In this document: piece after piece, positions 9,758 through 17,747 of the stretch
How positions within the stretch are numbered: the stretch's first letter is position 1
How the letters are laid out: every line of letters begins with the position of its first letter
Assembly: GCF_900013425.1 (NCBI RefSeq)
Contig: NZ_FBXK01000005.1
Coordinates: 2,170,001 to 2,234,000, forward strand
DNA: 64,000 nt
Direction: 5' to 3'
DNA from: Sphingobium sp. Z007
Lineage (GTDB): Bacteria > Pseudomonadota > Alphaproteobacteria > Sphingomonadales > Sphingomonadaceae
Notes under the pieces: model-generated
Databases searched by the model: none
Told to the model about the DNA's origin: nothing
The model's input: the letters and a program-made list of their open reading frames with translations, nothing else
Made by a program: the position numbers and the translations under genes

Positions 9758-10999
9758 TTAGAGGCTCATAAAATCGATCGGCGCATGGCGATCGAGCGTG
9801 CGGCTCTGATCCTCCAACGGATATTTGAGGCCGCTGGCGCAGTTGAACAGCACCGCCCGATCGTCGCACCCGATCAGCCCCTCGTCCAGCGCCCGTTGAT
9901 AGGCGGCCAGCGTCGCCCCGCCCTCCGGGCAGAGCAGCAGCCCATCGTCCCGCGCCACGTCGCGCACCGCAGTCATGATCGCCGCGTCGGACACCGCCAG
10001 CGCCGCGCCACCGCTTTCTCGCACCGCGCGCAGGATCAGGAAGTCGCCCACCGCGCGCGGCACACGGATGCCCATGGCGATGGTGTGGGCGTTCTCCCAG
10101 CGCTCGGCGAACTCGACGCCCTGCTCGAACGCACGCACCATCGGCGCGCAGCCTTCGGCCTGCACCGCGAACATCTTGGGGCGTTTGGAGCCGATGAAGC
10201 CGATCTTTTCCAGTTCGTCGAACGCCTTCCACATGCCAATCAGGCCGGTGCCGCCGCCGGTAGGGTAGAAGATCGCGTCGGGCAGTTCCCAGTCCAGCTG
10301 TTCGGCCAGCTCCAGGCCCATCGTCTTCTTACCCTCGATTCGGTAGGGCTCCTTGAGCGTCGAAAAGTCGAACCAGCCGCGCGCCTTGACCCCCTGCCCC
10401 ACGATCGCGCCGCAATCGTCGATCAGGCCGTTGACGCGATAGACGCGCGCGCCCTGCGCCGCGATTTCGCGCACATTGATTTCGGGGGTATCGTCGGGAC
10501 AGAAGATGATCGCCTCCATGCCCGCGACGGCGGCATAGGCGGCCAGCGCCGCGCCGGCATTGCCGTTTGTCGGCATCGCCACCTGGGTCACGCCCAGTTC
10601 CTTCGCCATCGACACCGCCATGACGAGACCGCGCGCCTTGAACGAGGCGGTCGGCAATCGCCCCTCATCCTTGGCCATCAGATGCGCCCCGCCCAGCCGC
10701 GCAGCGGTGCGCGGCAGCGGGATCAGCGGCGTCGCATTTTCGCCCAGGCTGACGATGTTGGCGGTTTGCCGCACCGGCAGCAATTCGCGCCAGCGCCACA
10801 GGTCCATGGGCCGCGCGGCAAGCGCGTCCTTGGTCAGCGTCGCTCGCACACCGTCCAGATCGTAGCGCACCAGCAACGGCTTCCCCGCCGCCGAAAGGCC
10901 ATGCAATTGGTCCGCCGCATAACGCTCGCCGGTCAGCGAACATTCGAGGTGCGTGACGAAGGTCGGGCGGTCGGCGATGAGGTTGAGGTCGTGGCGCAC
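9758..10999 (-). CDS. thrC: Threonine synthase
   Basis: PLP-dependent fold-type II enzyme that converts O-phosphohomoserine to threonine. At 413 residues it matches the archaeal/plant-like type. A zinc-less N-terminal THLECSLTGERY segment precedes the PLP-lysine motif LPTASFKARG (about residue 120), the PTNGNAGAALAAY substrate loop, and the PTGGGTGLIGMWK phosphate-binding loop. The start is GTG at 10999 with GGGAA just upstream; the family N-terminus supports it. It stands alone, flanked by a family A repeat. Confidence 0.9.
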   Translation of the reverse strand: MRHDLNLIADRPTFVTHLECSLTGERYAADQLHGLSAAGKPLLVRYDLDGVRATLTKDALAARPMDLWRWRELLPVRQTANIVSLGENATPLIPLPRTAARLGGAHLMAKDEGRLPTASFKARGLVMAVSMAKELGVTQVAMPTNGNAGAALAAYAAVAGMEAIIFCPDDTPEINVREIAAQGARVYRVNGLIDDCGAIVGQGVKARGWFDFSTLKEPYRIEGKKTMGLELAEQLDWELPDAIFYPTGGGTGLIGMWKAFDELEKIGFIGSKRPKMFAVQAEGCAPMVRAFEQGVEFAERWENAHTIAMGIRVPRAVGDFLILRAVRESGGAALAVSDAAIMTAVRDVARDDGLLLCPEGGATLAAYQRALDEGLIGCDDRAVLFNCASGLKYPLEDQSRTLDRHAPIDFMSL

Positions 11000-11007
11000 A
11001 TGAAATT

Positions 11008-11084
11008 CCCGTTCGCCCTGAGCCTGTCGAAGGGCGTCACTTCCTAAAGAAGGAATTGGGCTTCGACAGGCTCAGCCCGAACGG
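11008..11084. repeat. Family A dispersed palindrome
   Basis: CCCGTTCGCCCTGAGCCTGT on the left pairs imperfectly with ACAGGCTCAGCCCGAACGGG on the right. It lies between grpE and thrC, both on the minus strand, and so would be transcribed as a hairpin downstream of grpE. Confidence 0.8.
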
Positions 11085-11094
11085 GTGAAAGACT

Positions 11095-11649
11095 TTACTC
11101 CGGCTTTTTCGCCACGCTGACCATGGCGGGCCGCAGCAGGCGGTCCTTGATCATGTAGCCGGCCTGCATCTCGATCAGGATCGTGCCCGGCTCCGCGTCG
11201 GCGGACGGGACTTCCATCATGGCCTGATGCTTGTTGGGGTCGAGCGGCTGGCCGATCGATTCGATCTTCGTGATGCCGTTGCGGCCGAACACGCTCTCCA
11301 GTTCGCGTCCGGTGGCTTCCAGGCCCACGACCAGCCCCTTGAACTTCTCATCCTCGCGCAGGTCAGCTGGGATGGCGGCCAGCGCACGGCTCAGATTGTC
11401 GGCGACCGACAATATGTCGCGGGCAAAGGCGGTGGCGGCATAGGCGCGCGTGTCGGCCAGTTCCTTTTCCAGCCGGCGGCGCACATTCTGCGTGTCGGCA
11501 TGGGCGTAGAGAATGTCCTGCTTGGCGGTGGAGAGTTCCGCCTCCAGCACGGCGATCCGCTCGGCATGGGCATCGACCACAGGCGCGTCCTCTTCCGGCA
11601 GCGCGTCCACGACTTCGGTATTTTCCAGATTCTGTTTGTCTTCGCTCAT
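11095..11649 (-). CDS. grpE: Nucleotide exchange factor GrpE
   Basis: Cochaperone that releases ADP from DnaK. It is 184 residues long, with an acidic N-terminus, a long dimeric coiled coil from about residue 25 to 75 (IAVLEAELSTAKQDIL, DTQNVRRRLEKEL) and the conserved C-terminal beta domain (HQAMMEVPS, GTILIEMQAGYMIKDRLLRPAMV). Its start overlaps the hrcA stop (ATGA), giving the hrcA-grpE heat-shock pair common in alphaproteobacteria. Confidence 0.95.
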   Translation of the reverse strand: MSEDKQNLENTEVVDALPEEDAPVVDAHAERIAVLEAELSTAKQDILYAHADTQNVRRRLEKELADTRAYAATAFARDILSVADNLSRALAAIPADLREDEKFKGLVVGLEATGRELESVFGRNGITKIESIGQPLDPNKHQAMMEVPSADAEPGTILIEMQAGYMIKDRLLRPAMVSVAKKPE

Positions 11650-12692
11650 CTCATCAATCTCGATAGCGTCTGTGCAGTGAAATCCACCATGGGGATCACC
11701 CGCGCATAGTTCAAGCGCGTCGGGCCGATCACGCCGACCACGCCCACGACCCGGCCGTCCGCGCCACGGTAGGGCGCGGCTATGACCGAAGAACCCGACA
11801 GGGAAAAGAGCTTGTTTTCGGACCCGATGAAGATTTTGGTCGCGCTGCCGGCGAGCGCGCTTTCCAGCAGGCGGGAAATCTCCTGCTTGCCTTCCAGCTG
11901 CTCCAGCAATTGCCGCACCCGTTCCAGGTCGGCGGCAGTGCCGTCATCGATCAGATGCGCCTGCCCCCGCACGATCAGCACCGGCCGGTCGTCGGCATCG
12001 TGCGACCAGATGGCGATGCCGCGCTCCACCAGCTCGCGCGCCGCGCCGTCGAGCACGCCGCGCTCGGCCTCCATCTCGCGGCTTAGCTGGTCGCCCGCCT
12101 GGCGCAGCGTCATGCCGGCAAAGCGCGCCGACATGAAGTTCGCCGCTTCATTCAGCATCGAAGGGGTGACGCCGGGCGGCAGGTCGAGCACGCGGTTTTC
12201 GACCGACCCGTCCTGCCCCACTAGCACCGCGAGCGCCTGACGATCATTCAAGGGCACGAAACCGAACTGGCGCAATACCGGCTCCCGCCTGGGCACCATG
12301 ACGATGCCGGCGCAGGCCGACAGGCCGGAGAGCGCCGCGGTGGCGGCGGACAGCGCTTCCTCGATCGGCCCGGTTTCCACCAGACCGGCCTCGATCGCAC
12401 GCCGTTCTTCGACCGACGGTTCGGCCGCCTGCATCATGCCATCGACGAACAGGCGCAGCCCCGTTTCGGTCGGCATCCGCCCGGCCGAGGTGTGCGGCGC
12501 GGCAAGCAGGCCCAGCTCCTCCAGATCCTGCATCACGTTGCGGATCGATGCGGGCGACAGGCTGAGCGAGGCGATCTTGCTGATCGTGCGCGATCCCACC
12601 GGCAGGCCGGTGCCCAGATAGCTTTCCACCACTACGCGAAAAACATCGCGCGCGCGATCGTTCAGCTCGGAGATCGGCGTCGTCAGCGTCAT
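11646..12692 (-). CDS. hrcA: Heat-inducible transcription repressor HrcA
   Basis: Repressor that binds CIRCE elements in front of chaperone genes. It is 348 residues long, with an N-terminal winged helix (VESYLGTGLPVGSRTISK, SLSPASIRNVMQDLEELGLL, HTSAGRMPTETG) and a GAF-like regulatory region behind it. It ends in an ATGA overlap with grpE. I see no CIRCE inverted repeat in the short gap upstream, so its targets (for example groESL) lie elsewhere. It diverges from the rph-rdgB-hemW side, a conserved neighbourhood. Confidence 0.94.
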   Translation of the reverse strand: MTLTTPISELNDRARDVFRVVVESYLGTGLPVGSRTISKIASLSLSPASIRNVMQDLEELGLLAAPHTSAGRMPTETGLRLFVDGMMQAAEPSVEERRAIEAGLVETGPIEEALSAATAALSGLSACAGIVMVPRREPVLRQFGFVPLNDRQALAVLVGQDGSVENRVLDLPPGVTPSMLNEAANFMSARFAGMTLRQAGDQLSREMEAERGVLDGAARELVERGIAIWSHDADDRPVLIVRGQAHLIDDGTAADLERVRQLLEQLEGKQEISRLLESALAGSATKIFIGSENKLFSLSGSSVIAAPYRGADGRVVGVVGVIGPTRLNYARVIPMVDFTAQTLSRLMR

Positions 12693-12723
12693 GGGCGTGA
12701 TATAGGATGGGTTGCGGGCAGGC

Positions 12724-12915
12724 TCAACGTCCGCGCCGCGCCAGCAGGATCAGCGCGACGCCCACCGCAGCGAGCAACGCGCCACGCCCAATCCATGGCC
12801 TCTGATCGAGCATGAAGCTGGATTGCGGCCAGTGGATCAGGCCCGCCCCCTGCCCGACCCAGAGCAGCCCCATCAGCAGGATAAGGACACCCACAATCTG
12901 TGAAAGAACGCGCAT
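12724..12915 (-). CDS. Small two-helix membrane protein
   Basis: A 63-residue protein with two predicted transmembrane helices: IVGVLILLMGLLWVGQGAGLI at the N-terminus and ALLAAVGVALILLA at the C-terminus, joined by a short loop with HWPQSSFMLDQRPW. I recognise similar small proteins in sphingomonads but no functional name. It lies between the DUF6438 lipoprotein and hrcA on the same strand, with gaps of 9 and 31 bp, so it is probably part of that transcript. Confidence 0.65.
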   Translation of the reverse strand: MRVLSQIVGVLILLMGLLWVGQGAGLIHWPQSSFMLDQRPWIGRGALLAAVGVALILLARRGR

Positions 12916-12924
12916 CCTGCACTC

Positions 12925-13431
12925 CTATTTTGCGGGCTTGGGTTTGAGCATCGGTTCGATATCCAGCATCTTGGGGATCGCCGCGATCGTGGTGCGCAAT
13001 TTGGCATAGCGGGCATCCATGCAACCCGACTGGAACTCTAGCCGGGTCGGCTTGCCTTTATCGCCCGTCCATTCGATGGTGTAGCCGGGCATGTCGGTGG
13101 CGAAGCGGGTGCAGTTTTCGCCATTGCCGATGCGCTTGGCCGTACCGCTTAGCGGGCGATAGGGCGCAAGCGCGGCGCGCAGGCGACGATATTGCACCAT
13201 GCTGACGGCAAAGCGGGTCGGGCCGGGCACGGCAGTGAATTTCTCCGGTTCCAGCAGCCCCGAACCGTCCGGCGTCACACGCAGGCTATAGGAAGGACAT
13301 GCGCCGAAACAGCGCCCGGCGGTAAAGCGGATCGTCTCTCCGGGCGCCTTGGGCTTCTCCAGTTCGGTATCGCCGCCACTTACGCAGCCCGCGAGCAGCA
13401 GCAGTCCGGCCATCATTGCATATCTTGTCAT
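12925..13431 (-). CDS. DUF6438 lipoprotein
   Basis: A 168-residue lipoprotein. The N-terminus MTRYAMMAGLLLLAGC carries a lipobox with the acylated Cys at residue 16. The mature part fits DUF6438: IRFTAGRCFGACPSYSLRV with its Cys pair, then a C-terminal segment with NCTRFATD and a further Cys in LEFQSGCMD. Function unknown. It heads the group with the small membrane protein and hrcA-grpE, and diverges from rph. Confidence 0.75.
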   Translation of the reverse strand: MTRYAMMAGLLLLAGCVSGGDTELEKPKAPGETIRFTAGRCFGACPSYSLRVTPDGSGLLEPEKFTAVPGPTRFAVSMVQYRRLRAALAPYRPLSGTAKRIGNGENCTRFATDMPGYTIEWTGDKGKPTRLEFQSGCMDARYAKLRTTIAAIPKMLDIEPMLKPKPAK

Positions 13432-13525
13432 TGTCTCTCTTTAACGCCTTATTTCTTTCGCGACACTGGCAAGTCACGCCATCGGGCGTTAAGCGCCGTC
13501 AACTGACCGTTTCGGAGTAAAGAAT

Positions 13526-14242
13526 ATGCGTCCTTCCGGCCGCGCGCCCGACCAGATGCGCGATATCACCATGGAGCCAGGCTTCACCATCCATGCCGAG
13601 GGCAGCTGCCTCATCAGCTTCGGCGACACCCGCGTGCTGTGCACCGCGTCGGTCGAAGAAAAGGTGCCGCCCTTCCTCCGCGGCAAAGGGTCGGGCTGGG
13701 TCACGGCCGAATATGGCATGCTGCCCCGCGCCACCCACACCCGCGGCAGCCGTGAAGCGGCCAAGGGCAAGCAGTCGGGCCGCACCCAGGAAATCCAGCG
13801 CCTGATCGGCCGCTCGCTGCGCACCGTGGTCGACATGAAGAAGCTGGGCGAGCGCCAGATCGTGATCGATTGCGACGTGATCCAGGCTGATGGCGGCACG
13901 CGGACGGCGGCCATTTCGGGCAGCTGGGTCGCGCTGCGCATTGCGGTGGACAAGCTGCTGGCGTCGGGCGCATTGAAGGAAGACCCGATCATCCAGAAGG
14001 TCGCGGCGATCAGCTGCGGCATCTATGAAGGCACGCCGGTCCTCGACCTCGACTATGCCGAAGACAGCAATGCCGAAACGGACGCCAACCTGATCCTGAC
14101 CGGCGACGGCAAGTTCGCCGAAGTGCAGGCGACGGCCGAGGGCGCCGCCTATGACGAGGAAGAGCTGCTCCGTCTGCTCCGCCTCGCCCGCATCGGCTGC
14201 GCGAAGATCTTCGCCGCGCAGGACGCAGCGACGGGGCGGTAA
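13526..14242 (+). CDS. rph: Ribonuclease PH
   Basis: Phosphorolytic 3'-5' exoribonuclease that trims tRNA 3' ends; hexameric and cytosolic. At 238 residues it has the standard length. It begins [20 protein letters not shown]. The active-site segments are visible: [56 protein letters not shown], and a conserved C-terminal [16 protein letters not shown]. It is followed by rdgB and, further on, hemW, a standard alphaproteobacterial order. Confidence 0.97.
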   Translation: MRPSGRAPDQMRDITMEPGFTIHAEGSCLISFGDTRVLCTASVEEKVPPFLRGKGSGWVTAEYGMLPRATHTRGSREAAKGKQSGRTQEIQRLIGRSLRTVVDMKKLGERQIVIDCDVIQADGGTRTAAISGSWVALRIAVDKLLASGALKEDPIIQKVAAISCGIYEGTPVLDLDYAEDSNAETDANLILTGDGKFAEVQATAEGAAYDEEELLRLLRLARIGCAKIFAAQDAATGR

Positions 14243-14270
14243 GTCACCCAAGGCGTTGCAACAGCGCTGT

Positions 14271-14342
14271 GCTCCTGCGAAAGCAGGAGCCTATGGTCCG
14301 GGGCGCCGCGGGTGGTGCCCTTGGTTCCTGCTTTCGCAGGAA
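14271..14342. repeat. Family C palindrome (CTCCTGCGAAAGCAGGAG)
   Basis: Two hairpins, GCTCCTGCGAAAGCAGGAGC on the left and TTCCTGCTTTCGCAGGAA on the right, flank about 35 bp. The element fills the gap between rph and rdgB. Only this copy occurs in the window. Confidence 0.7.
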
Positions 14343-14364
14343 TACAAGATGTGCAGGGTAGATA

Positions 14365-14994
14365 ATGACCGACAATTTCGGACAGGAACAGGCGATCCGC
14401 AAACTCACGCCGGGCAAGCTGGTGATCGCCAGCCATAATCCCGGCAAGGTGCGCGAAATCGCCGCTTTGCTTGGCCCCTATGGCATCGAGCCGATTTCCG
14501 CCGCGTCGCTCGACCTGCCCGAACCGGAGGAAACCGGCACCACCTTCATCGCGAACGCGGAATTGAAGGCGATGCAGGCGGCCGACCTGTCCGGCCTGCC
14601 CGCGCTGGCCGATGATTCGGGCCTGTGCGTCGAGGCGCTGGGCGGCGACCCCGGCCTGTTTTCCGCGCGCTGGGCCGGGCCGACCAAGGATTTCGACATG
14701 GCCATGCGCAAGGTTTGGGACGGCATCGAGGCCAAGGGACCGGACGCCGGCCATGACGCCCATTTCGTCTGCGCCCTTGCCCTCGCCTGGCCCGACGGCC
14801 ATGTCGAGGCGTTCGAGGGCCGGATCGATGGCACGCTGATCTGGCCGCCGCGCGGCGACCAGGGCTTCGGCTATGACGCGATGTTCGTGCCGCACGGCCA
14901 TGACATCAGCTTCGGCGAGATGGACCCAGACGCCAAGCACGCCATGAGCCACCGTGCCAAGGCCTTCGAAAAGTTGGTGGCCGCGGTTTTCTGA
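14365..14994 (+). CDS. rdgB: dITP/XTP pyrophosphatase (RdgB/HAM1)
   Basis: House-cleaning enzyme that hydrolyses inosine and xanthosine triphosphates to monophosphates. It is 209 residues long. Conserved segments are [14 protein letters not shown] (substrate-binding Ser/His/Asn), the metal-binding [13 protein letters not shown] near residue 88, [12 protein letters not shown] near residue 170, and [10 protein letters not shown] at the end. It is downstream of rph with only the family C palindrome between. Confidence 0.95.
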   Translation: MTDNFGQEQAIRKLTPGKLVIASHNPGKVREIAALLGPYGIEPISAASLDLPEPEETGTTFIANAELKAMQAADLSGLPALADDSGLCVEALGGDPGLFSARWAGPTKDFDMAMRKVWDGIEAKGPDAGHDAHFVCALALAWPDGHVEAFEGRIDGTLIWPPRGDQGFGYDAMFVPHGHDISFGEMDPDAKHAMSHRAKAFEKLVAAVF

Positions 14995-15012
14995 ACCGAT
15001 CGCGACCGATGC

Positions 15013-15792
15013 TCAGCGCGCCGGCACGGCCTTCAGCTTCGCCTGGCCGATATGCCAGCGCAATTGGGCGGGCGACGCACCGTCCACATCATTGATCCGC
15101 CGCACGACATAGTCGCCGACGAAACGCTGACGCGTGCCGTCCTGCAATTGCGAATCGACCGTCACCGGCACGGCTTGGTAGATCGACCCCGCGCCGGCGT
15201 CGCCCGGCTCCAGCCTGCCGATCGTCACCCGCGTCGATCGCGTTCCCACAAAGCCCGCCTGGAATGTCTCCAGCGTCTGGTTCGGCGGGCCATTATCGCC
15301 CCATTGCGCCCAGGCCGTCCCATAGTCGCGGGCATTGAGCGCCGCATAATAACGCTGCACCACCGCGACCGCCGCCGCCATACTCTTGGGCGCGGGATCA
15401 CATCCCTGCATCGGATCACCCTGCCCGTCGAACAGCGCGCAGCTCCGCGCAATCTCATCCTCGATCATGGCGCAGCTATTGGCGGCATTGCAGGGCGGAT
15501 GGGTGGCGGGCGACACGTTGCGGCAGATGGCGACGCGCTTGGCCGCCGCGGCCGACCCGATATCCGCCGCGCAGGATAGCGGCGTGGCGGGCGCGGCTGC
15601 GTCAGCGACCAACGCCGCATCGGGCATGGGCGTCTGTGCGCGATTCTCCGGCGCGATCACGGGAGCGGCGGGGGTGGAAACTGCCGCATTTTCGGCCCCA
15701 CCGTCCGCCTTCGGCTGCGACGGCGCGCCGCACCCGGCCAGCCCGATCAGCGCGCAACCCGGCAGGGTCCATGACAGCAGGGCAATGCGCAT
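15013..15792 (-). CDS. Putative lipoprotein with an NTF2-like C-terminal region
   Basis: A 259-residue protein. The ATG at 15792 is chosen because GGAGAAGAGG lies just upstream and a lipoprotein signal follows (MRIALLSWTLPGCALIGLAGC, lipobox Cys near residue 21). Residues ~25-70 are low-complexity Ala/Pro. A cysteine-containing middle (CAADIGSAAAAKRVAICR) is followed by AVVQRYYAALNARDYGTAWAQW, which looks like the first helix of an NTF2/SnoaL-like fold. Function unknown. It converges on rdgB and follows the CAP-domain gene on the same strand. Confidence 0.7.
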   Translation of the reverse strand: MRIALLSWTLPGCALIGLAGCGAPSQPKADGGAENAAVSTPAAPVIAPENRAQTPMPDAALVADAAAPATPLSCAADIGSAAAAKRVAICRNVSPATHPPCNAANSCAMIEDEIARSCALFDGQGDPMQGCDPAPKSMAAAVAVVQRYYAALNARDYGTAWAQWGDNGPPNQTLETFQAGFVGTRSTRVTIGRLEPGDAGAGSIYQAVPVTVDSQLQDGTRQRFVGDYVVRRINDVDGASPAQLRWHIGQAKLKAVPAR

Positions 15793-15857
15793 CCTCTTCT
15801 CCTTTGGCGACTTACCCCTGTCCAATGCCCGCCACCGAGAGAAATATCCATCGCCGC

Positions 15858-16403
15858 CTATTGGGCGACGCTGGCGACCTGCGTTTCCGCCATCGGCACC
15901 GCATCGTCTGCGTCCATCGGACCGCGACCGAACGCATTGCCAGCCGGGAAATAGCGGCACACCAGATAATCGGCATTGGCCCCTTCGCCCAGCGCGCAGC
16001 CGATCTTCCGCGTGCTGCGCCAGATCATCTGGCTATAATGGCCGACATCCTGCCAACGCCCGGTGCTGCTGAGGTCGGGTAGCTTGCCCGCGATTCGCGT
16101 GAAGCGCTTCTCGTCCAGAAACGATCCCACCATCGCTTGATAGCCGTAGAGCCGACGCGGCCCCATCCACAGATTTTCGCCGCTGGGGATGGCCCGGCCG
16201 GCGCGCGGCGAATGGCGAAACACGCCGCTGCGCGCCATCTCCCCGGCGTAACGCGCCGCATCGGCCGCCAGCGCATCGTCCCAGTCTAGCGGGGGCAGGC
16301 CCAGCGCCATCCGCTCGCCATTATGCGCGTCCATCATCACCGCACGCAGCAGCCTGTCGCCCCGCGCGGCCTCCGCCATGCCATAATAGGCGGCCGGCAT
16401 CAC
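15858..16403 (-). CDS. CAP-domain (SCP/PR-1-like) protein, N-terminus out of frame
   Basis: The open frame codes for 181 residues of a CAP domain: MMDAHNGERMALGLPPLDWDDAL, ARSGVFRHSPR, GENLWMG, then GHYSQMIWRSTRKIGCALG with the CAP signature His, and YLVCRYFPAGNAFG. Bacterial CAP proteins are normally exported. Here the frame begins at a GTG with no signal peptide and no good ribosome site, while a perfect signal peptide lies immediately upstream in another frame (16400-16546). The likeliest reading is one secreted protein interrupted by a frameshift or a sequencing error. Confidence 0.75.
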   Translation of the reverse strand: MMPAAYYGMAEAARGDRLLRAVMMDAHNGERMALGLPPLDWDDALAADAARYAGEMARSGVFRHSPRAGRAIPSGENLWMGPRRLYGYQAMVGSFLDEKRFTRIAGKLPDLSSTGRWQDVGHYSQMIWRSTRKIGCALGEGANADYLVCRYFPAGNAFGRGPMDADDAVPMAETQVASVAQ

Positions 16404-16546
16404 CGCGCTCGTGGCACCTGCCTTGGGCGCGCTTGCCCGTCGCTATCGCTCGCCGCCTGCGCGCCGGTCGCCATCACCAACAGAAGCGGCAGCATCGCTG
16501 CCCATAGCGAAGCGCGCAAAAACGCTTTAGGGCTGCCCCCAGCCAT
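16400..16546 (-). pseudogene. Detached signal-peptide part of the CAP-domain gene
   Basis: ATG at 16546, preceded by GGGGGAATG, opens a 48-codon frame. It reads as a signal peptide (MAGGSPKAFLRASLWAAMLP, then LLLVMATGAQA with a cleavage site after AQA) and runs into TGA at 16400-16402. The CAP frame is blocked upstream by TAG at 16443-16445, so a single-base indel between 16403 and 16442 would join the two. The initiation codon shares the CATG at 16544-16547 with the chosen hemW start on the other strand. Confidence 0.6.
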
Positions 16547-17732
16547 GTCGTCTCATTCCCCCCAAATCGCAACGGCCCCAGACCCCGTCCGTGCCGACGC
16601 CCAAGCCTTATATATTCATTGGCCCTTTTGCGTATCCAAATGTCCCTATTGCGATTTTAACAGTCATGTCCGCGACGGCGTGGACATTGATGCGTGGCGG
16701 GCTGCGCTGCTGGCCGACATGGCGTATGAGGCCGCGCTGACCGCAGGCCGCCCCCTCTCCTCCATCTTCTTTGGCGGCGGCACGCCCTCGCTGATGCCGC
16801 CCGCTTTGGTCGAAACGCTGATCGGCGCGGCGCAGGATCAGTGGGGCTTCACCCCCGACATAGAGATCACGCTGGAGGCCAACCCCAATTCGGTCGAGGC
16901 GGCGCGCTTTGCCGATCTGGCCGCCGCCGGTGTCAACCGCACCTCGCTCGGCCTCCAGGCGCTCGACGATGAGGCGCTGCATTTCCTGGGCCGCGCCCAT
17001 GACGTGGAGGAGGGGCTGGCCGCGCTCGACACCGCGCAGGCGGTGTTCGACCGGGTGAGCTTCGACATCATCTACGCCCGTCCGGGTCAGAGCGAGGCGG
17101 ACTGGCAGGCCGAACTGGCCCGCGCGCTATCCTTCGGCACCGGGCATCTCTCGCTCTATCAATTGACGATCGAACCGGGCACCCGCTTCGCGACGCTGGT
17201 CGCGCAGGGCAAGCTGACGCCCGCCGACCCGGATCATGGCGCGACCCTGTATGAACTCACGCAATCGATGACCGGCGCGGCCGGCATCCCCGCTTATGAG
17301 ATTAGCAATCACGCCCGGCCGGGGCAGGAAAGCCGCCATAATCTGACCTATTGGCGCTATGGCGACTATGCCGGGATCGGGCCGGGGGCACATGGCCGCC
17401 GCGGCGGCATGGCGACGATGCGGCACAAGAAGCCGGAAAACTGGATGGGCGCGGTCGACCGCAACGGCCATGGAGCGCAGAGTGAAGAGCCGCTGTCGGG
17501 CGAGGACCGGGCGCGCGAGGCGCTGCTGATGGGATTGCGACTGGGCGAAGGCGTGGACCTGGCCCGCATCGCCGCCGCGTCCGGGATCAAGGCCGATCGG
17601 CTGGTCGACGAACGGGCGATCGACCAACTCACCGGCCTCGGCCTCATCCACCTCACCGGCAACCGGTTGCAGGTGGCCCCGGCCGGCATGTTGCTGCTCG
17701 ACGCCATCCTGCCCGAAGTGGTGGCTGTTTAG
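16545..17732 (+). CDS. hemW: Radical SAM haem chaperone / HemW family protein
   Basis: A 395-residue radical SAM protein, formerly annotated as oxygen-independent coproporphyrinogen oxidase-like; HemW proteins carry haem to respiratory targets. The cluster motif is CVSKCPYCDFNSH near residue 37: C-x3-C-x2-C followed by Phe, the HemW/HemN pattern. SIFFGGGTPSLM follows, then SLGLQALDDEALHFLGRAHD and the substrate-domain segment YEISNHARPGQESRHN. The start is uncertain; ATG 16545 gives the usual short N-terminus. It lies downstream of rph-rdgB. Confidence 0.9.
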   Translation: MSSHSPQIATAPDPVRADAQALYIHWPFCVSKCPYCDFNSHVRDGVDIDAWRAALLADMAYEAALTAGRPLSSIFFGGGTPSLMPPALVETLIGAAQDQWGFTPDIEITLEANPNSVEAARFADLAAAGVNRTSLGLQALDDEALHFLGRAHDVEEGLAALDTAQAVFDRVSFDIIYARPGQSEADWQAELARALSFGTGHLSLYQLTIEPGTRFATLVAQGKLTPADPDHGATLYELTQSMTGAAGIPAYEISNHARPGQESRHNLTYWRYGDYAGIGPGAHGRRGGMATMRHKKPENWMGAVDRNGHGAQSEEPLSGEDRAREALLMGLRLGEGVDLARIAAASGIKADRLVDERAIDQLTGLGLIHLTGNRLQVAPAGMLLLDAILPEVVAV

Positions 17733-17747
17733 GGCGTCAGACCGCGC

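Noticed and set aside
12693..12723. CIRCE element in front of hrcA-grpE
   Set aside because: The short gap has no TTAGCACTC-N9-GAGTGCTAA-like repeat.
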